NCBI RefSeq assembly: GCF_003268275.1
Contig: NZ_QLYR01000006.1
Coordinates: forward strand, 1-64,000
From: Hydrogeniiclostridium mannosilyticum
GTDB taxonomy: Bacteria; Bacillota; Clostridia; Oscillospirales; Acutalibacteraceae
Reading direction: 5' to 3'
DNA length: 64,000 nucleotides
Shown: positions 60,700-64,000 of the stretch, in pieces
How the letters are laid out: the number at the start of each line of letters is the position of its first letter
How positions within the stretch are numbered: position 1 is the first letter of the stretch
Program-made: the position numbers and the translations under genes
Notes under the pieces: generated by a model
Database searches by the model: none
What the model saw: only the letters and a program-made list of their open reading frames with translations
Told to the model about the DNA's origin: nothing

Positions 60700-61434
60700 T
60701 TAAAGGTTGCCTGTGGCCTGCATAATCGCCGCGAGCGCGGCGATGGGGGCTGTCTCTGTACGCAGGATGCGCGGGCCCAGGGTAGCGCAGGCCGCGCCCG
60801 CGTGCCGGGCAAGCGCCACCTCGCCGGGCTCAAAGCCCCCCTCAGGGCCGATAAACACCGCCGCGGAAGGGGTATCCTCCCGCAGCAGGCTCAGAATGCG
60901 CTCGCCGCCGCCCTCATAAAAGAGTAAGGTTTTGCAGCCCTCCTCTGCGGCGGCCTCCTCAATGGCCTCTGGAAATTTTTTCAGGCCCCCGATTTGCGGT
61001 AAAATCCCCCGCCCACTCTGCTTGGCTGCCTCATCGGCAATTTTTTGCCAGCGCTGGCGCTTTTTGACAAACGCCTTTTCGTCCGGGCGGGAAACACAGC
61101 GGGCCGAAAGCACGGGGACAATCCGGTAGACGCCCAGCTCCACCGCCTTCTGCACCACGGTGTCAAATTTATCCTGCTTAGGAAGGGCCTGGTACAGGGT
61201 AACGCGCAGGCTGGGCTCGCTCACGCTTTGACAGCAGCCCAAAATACGCACCAGCACGCTTGTCCCGCCGGGCTCGATCCGTTCAATCTCCCCGTCGTAA
61301 TCCATGCCGAGGCAGTCGCAAAGCACCAATTTTTCGCCCCGGCGCATCCGCAGCGCATGGGCGATGTGCTGTGCATCGCCGCCGGTAATAACGGCGGCGC
61401 CGTCCGGTACATAATCAATAAAGAACCTGGGCAA
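60700..61434 (-). CDS. rsmE: 16S rRNA (uracil1498-N3)-methyltransferase
   Basis: This 244-residue SPOUT-class enzyme methylates U1498 of 16S rRNA. The SAM-binding knot is visible as FIGPEGGFEPGEVALARHAG and LGPRILRTETAPIAALAAI. The N-terminal PUA-like part opens FFIDYVPDGAAVITGGDAQH. The start is TTG 61434 after GGAGGGG, with CCACCT context. It is a normal length, and single-gene organisation is likely. Confidence 0.95.
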   Translation of the reverse strand: MPRFFIDYVPDGAAVITGGDAQHIAHALRMRRGEKLVLCDCLGMDYDGEIERIEPGGTSVLVRILGCCQSVSEPSLRVTLYQALPKQDKFDTVVQKAVELGVYRIVPVLSARCVSRPDEKAFVKKRQRWQKIADEAAKQSGRGILPQIGGLKKFPEAIEEAAAEEGCKTLLFYEGGGERILSLLREDTPSAAVFIGPEGGFEPGEVALARHAGAACATLGPRILRTETAPIAALAAIMQATGNL

Positions 61435-61764
61435 GGCCCACCCCTCCTGTTCGCTTCGTTTTATTCAGTGTACCACATCAAACGGAAAATAGCCACCGGA
61501 TTTTCCCTAGGGCGGGCAGGAACCGCAAAAAATTTGCGGCGGGCGAATTGAATTGATTGAAAGCCTGCGGACCGGTCCATACTAATAACAAATAACAAAA
61601 GCCGGTTCGTAAAGATTTGTTCACAAAGCGGCGTTCCGTTTACAAAATATTCGTGAATCTATCATCAAACCGTTGAATTATCATCACATATCTATCACAT
61701 TCGGGCCCGATAATAGAATCACAAGGTTAAGAGGCCAAGAACAGTGTGAAAGGACGGGGTCGCT
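61435..61764 (+). promoter_or_regulatory. Upstream region of the HtrA-type gene
   Basis: This 330-base region has an AT-rich half (61640-61720). GATAAT near 61709 and TAGAAT near 61713 are -10 candidates, without an obvious -35. A CssR- or CtsR-type operator could not be recognised. No gene is present. Confidence 0.35.
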
Positions 61765-63441
61765 ATGTATGATCCATTAAATAGCAATATAAATGAAACG
61801 AATGGAAGCACGGAGCCGCTGAAGAACGAAAAAAACAATGAGGCCGTAAACAATGCTCTCGGTGAAACCGAAAGCTTCCAGCAGGATTACCGGAGCATGA
61901 ACGAGCAGGGCGCGGCGGAGAACACGGCCGCTTTTGAACCGGAAGCCCCGGGAACCGGCGAACAGGCCGCCGCACAAGAGCCGCAAGGCACGGCGGACGC
62001 ACAGTCCTGGCCGCCGGCCGGGCCTGCGGCCCAGCCCGCCTATGGCGGCAGCTACTACACCAACGGGGGCACGGCCTATAACGGCAATGCTTACACGGTA
62101 AACCAGCAGACGAACCAGCAGGCGGGCCAGCCCTCCTCGCAGTACCAGTGGAGCGGCAGCGCCTATCATTATGCCAGGCCAGCTCAAGCGCCGGGCCCCC
62201 AGAACCAACAGCAAAAGCCGCCCAAGCCGCCGCGCAAAAAAGGCCGCGGCGGGAAGCTGGCCTTGAAAATTGTGGCCTGTGTGCTGGCGTGCCTGGTGGT
62301 TTCCGGCGCCTCCGTCGGCGGGGTGCTTGCCCTGGCGAACGCGGGCTATATCACCATCGGCGGAGCTTCCTCCGGTATGGATATCAACGGCAAGGCCGAC
62401 AGCTCCGCTGCCGGGGACGGCAAGGAGGACTCCGGCAGCAGCGGCAATATTGTCAACCACTCCGCCAACACGCAGGGCTCCGGCCTGACTATGCAGGAGG
62501 TTGCCGCAAAGGTGATCCCGAGCGTGGTGTGTATTCAGAATTACCAAAATACAACGAATTATATCGGTGCAGGGACTCAGCAGACCCGGCAGGACTCTGA
62601 GGTTTCGCCAAGCAGCGAGGGCTCCGGTATTATTGCAACCAGTGACGGGTATATTATTACCAACGCGCACGTGGTGTCCGGTGCGGATGCAATTAAGGTC
62701 ATCACCTCGGACGGCACGACCTACGAGGCGGAGCTGATTGGCAGCGACGAGGTCACGGACCTGGCGGTCATCAAGATCAATGCCACGGGCCTGACGGCGG
62801 CTGAGTTCGGCTCCTCTGAGGAGCTGCAGATTGCCGACCAGGTTATGGCGGTCGGCAACCCCGGCGGCCTGGAGCTGAACTCCAGTGTAACCATCGGTTA
62901 TATCTCTGCGCTGAACCGGCCTATTACTACCTCTTCCGGCTACACCATGAACTGCATCCAGACGGATGCAGCCATTAACCCGGGCAATTCCGGCGGCGCG
63001 CTGGTCAATTCCAGGGGACAGGTTGTGGGCATCAACTCCTCGAAGATTGTCGCCACCGGCTATGAGGGCCTCGGCTTCTCCATTCCGATTGATGAAGCGG
63101 AGCCGGTCATCAACTCCCTGAAGCAGTACGGCTATGTCAAGGACCGCGCCATGCTGGGTATTTCCGGCCAGTATCTGGACGCCATGTCCGCCAGGATGTA
63201 CGGCCTGACACAAGGCATGTATGTGGCGGAGGTCACCAATGAGTCCGTCAGAAAGGCGGGGATTTCCCAGGGCTGTGTCATCACGAAAATCGACGACACA
63301 GAGGTCACCAGCCAAGCGACCATCACCAACTATGTGAGTACCAAAAAACCGGGTGATGAGGTTACGCTGGAGGTGTACAACGGCCTGACAGGCAAGACCT
63401 TTACGGCTACCGTAACCCTGTCCGAATCCTCCGGGGACTGA
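61765..63441 (+). CDS. HtrA/DegP-type serine protease with PDZ domain
   Basis: A 558-residue membrane-anchored protease that handles misfolded or surface proteins under stress. A long cytoplasmic N-terminus (1-160; Ala/Gln/Pro-rich, then basic KPPKPPRKKGRGGK) precedes one trans-membrane helix (about 165-190). The extracellular part has the chymotrypsin-like triad: His in TNAHVVSG (about residue 299), Asp in DLAVIKI (about 331) and Ser in NPGNSGGALV (about 408). The PDZ domain is at 460-550 (GMYVAEVTNESVRKAGISQG). The ATG at 61765 has AAAGGA upstream. Confidence 0.92.
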   Translation: MYDPLNSNINETNGSTEPLKNEKNNEAVNNALGETESFQQDYRSMNEQGAAENTAAFEPEAPGTGEQAAAQEPQGTADAQSWPPAGPAAQPAYGGSYYTNGGTAYNGNAYTVNQQTNQQAGQPSSQYQWSGSAYHYARPAQAPGPQNQQQKPPKPPRKKGRGGKLALKIVACVLACLVVSGASVGGVLALANAGYITIGGASSGMDINGKADSSAAGDGKEDSGSSGNIVNHSANTQGSGLTMQEVAAKVIPSVVCIQNYQNTTNYIGAGTQQTRQDSEVSPSSEGSGIIATSDGYIITNAHVVSGADAIKVITSDGTTYEAELIGSDEVTDLAVIKINATGLTAAEFGSSEELQIADQVMAVGNPGGLELNSSVTIGYISALNRPITTSSGYTMNCIQTDAAINPGNSGGALVNSRGQVVGINSSKIVATGYEGLGFSIPIDEAEPVINSLKQYGYVKDRAMLGISGQYLDAMSARMYGLTQGMYVAEVTNESVRKAGISQGCVITKIDDTEVTSQATITNYVSTKKPGDEVTLEVYNGLTGKTFTATVTLSESSGD

Positions 63442-63507
63442 AAGATGTTCCCCATTGAAACGCTTACAAGACCTTTTTCATAAATTCTTCCTCAACAACC
63501 CGAGAGG

Positions 63508-63535
63508 GGGGGCGCCGGACGGCGTCCCCCCTTTT
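63508..63535 (+). terminator. Terminator of the HtrA-type gene
   Basis: GGGGGGCGCC and GGCGTCCCCCC form the stem around GGAC, with TTTT following. Confidence 0.8.
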
Positions 63536-63577
63536 GGGCTGCCAGGATAAAAGCTGTTTTTATGCGTTTATACAAAA

Positions 63578-63611
63578 CCAGGCCCGGGATCGTCCGTGAT
63601 CCCGGGCCTGG
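63578..63611. terminator. Second, perfect 14-bp hairpin
   Basis: CCAGGCCCGGGATC (63578-63591) and GATCCCGGGCCTGG (63598-63611) surround GTCCGT. On the minus strand TTTTGTATAAA follows, so it also serves the 63672 gene. Confidence 0.75.
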
Positions 63612-63671
63612 CCTGTTGTTTTTTTGTTTTCAATGGGTTTAAAATTAATCAGCTGGAAGCAAAGGCCTGCA

Positions 63672-63992
63672 TTATTTTTTGCCCCGCGCGCCCTTGCGCT
63701 TGGAGTTCTCCCGGTTCGGGCGGCTGCGCTGTGCCTGCTGCTCGTCAGGATAAGTCAGGCCCATGTAAAAACCGCTCACAAAATCTTTTTTATAAAATAA
63801 TTCATCCATGCTTTCATTGGCCTTCATGTATTGCTCCAGCAGTGCCAGCTGCTCCCGTGTAAGGCAGCCCTTCAGGTCCTCCAGCGCCTGAAGGCGGCGG
63901 CTGTACAGGTCGACCTCCGTGCTCTCCGAGGCCGGAGTCCAAAACGGGCTGTCCTCACGGTTTTCATACAGTATTTTCAGTAAATCATCCAT
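63672..63992 (-). CDS. Small hypothetical protein (DUF6809-like)
   Basis: A 106-residue soluble helical protein (MDDLLKILYENREDSPFWTP, ending in basic SKRKGARGKK). The Trp-Thr-Pro and the helix LLEQYMKANESMDELFYKKD loosely recall short DUF6809-type proteins of Clostridia. The function is unknown. The start codon lies eight bases from the window end, so its ribosome-binding site is not visible. The basic tail could bind nucleic acid. Confidence 0.6.
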   Translation of the reverse strand: MDDLLKILYENREDSPFWTPASESTEVDLYSRRLQALEDLKGCLTREQLALLEQYMKANESMDELFYKKDFVSGFYMGLTYPDEQQAQRSRPNRENSKRKGARGKK

Positions 63993-64000
63993 ATTTTTAG

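Noticed and set aside
61777-63315. 512-codon minus-strand frame opposite the HtrA-type protease
   Set aside because: It is antisense to a clear gene with a catalytic triad; its own sequence is Arg/Gly/His-rich without motifs.
63455-63468. Catabolite-repression (cre) site TTGAAACGCTTACA
   Set aside because: It is one base short of the cre consensus, and it lies downstream of a gene rather than at a promoter.

Overview
The window reads as chromosomal DNA from a moderately GC-rich, spore-forming, anaerobic member of the Clostridia (Firmicutes). An Oscillospiraceae/Ruminococcaceae-type gut bacterium is my best guess. Support: spoVAC/spoVAD germination genes, strong AGGAGG ribosome-binding sites, TTGACA/TATAAT-type promoters, several TTG starts, lipoproteins and sortase-like wall anchors, an EFR1-type flavodoxin-ferredoxin and a clostridial-style RhaA. 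No rRNA, CRISPR array, insertion sequence or prophage was seen.

Region 1 (1-9.8 kb), mostly minus strand: a two-domain lipoprotein, the Leloir operon galK-galT-galE behind a clear promoter, a K+/H+ antiporter, dusB, a nucleotidyltransferase and a P-loop kinase-like protein. Region 2 (9.9-17.8 kb): spoVAC-spoVAD without spoVAE, a phosphohexomutase, an orphan MacB/LolD-type ATPase, a GNAT protein, NAD+ synthase and a family 2 glycosyltransferase. Region 3 (17.9-32 kb): a VanW-type envelope protein, a processive diacylglycerol glucosyltransferase homologue, a large cytoplasmic glycoside hydrolase, DUF2461, a histidine phosphatase coupled to ruvX, a hexapeptide acetyltransferase, a MATE exporter and metG. 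Region 4 (32-41.4 kb): a wall-anchored metallophosphoesterase, maltose acetyltransferase, lipoproteins, an AT-rich GNAT island, a substrate-binding lipoprotein fused to a peptidoglycan-binding domain in operon with an AAA+ ATPase, and tRNA-Ser(CGA).

Region 5 (41.4-51.7 kb) is the accessory region. It starts right after the tRNA-Ser gene, is visibly AT-richer at first, and is dominated by regulators. These are an ECF-like sigma factor with a long unknown C-terminal half, a MerR protein with two lipocalin-like sensor repeats, a LysR gene followed by a MerR-cupin-flavodoxin-acetyltransferase operon, a frameshifted two-component system, and an ArsR-like remnant running in frame into an EFR1 flavodoxin-ferredoxin. 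A surface protein at 52.0 kb follows a short transcription unit that ends in a terminator, which suggests attenuation or a small RNA. Region 6 (53.8-64 kb) returns to housekeeping: a possible structured RNA, DUF1015, apgM, an AraC regulator with rhaA, a small ART-fold-like protein, rsmE, an HtrA-type protease and a small hypothetical protein.

The genes suggest a saccharolytic gut anaerobe (galactose, rhamnose, polysaccharide) with a wall-anchored surface proteome. No single undescribed system is proven. The most promising leads are the sigma/MerR sensor pair beside the tRNA, the leader before the 52-kb surface protein, the substrate-binding/AAA+ operon without a transporter, the candidate RNA at 54 kb and the ART-like protein at 60.3 kb. 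All family assignments come from reading motifs by eye, without database searches.
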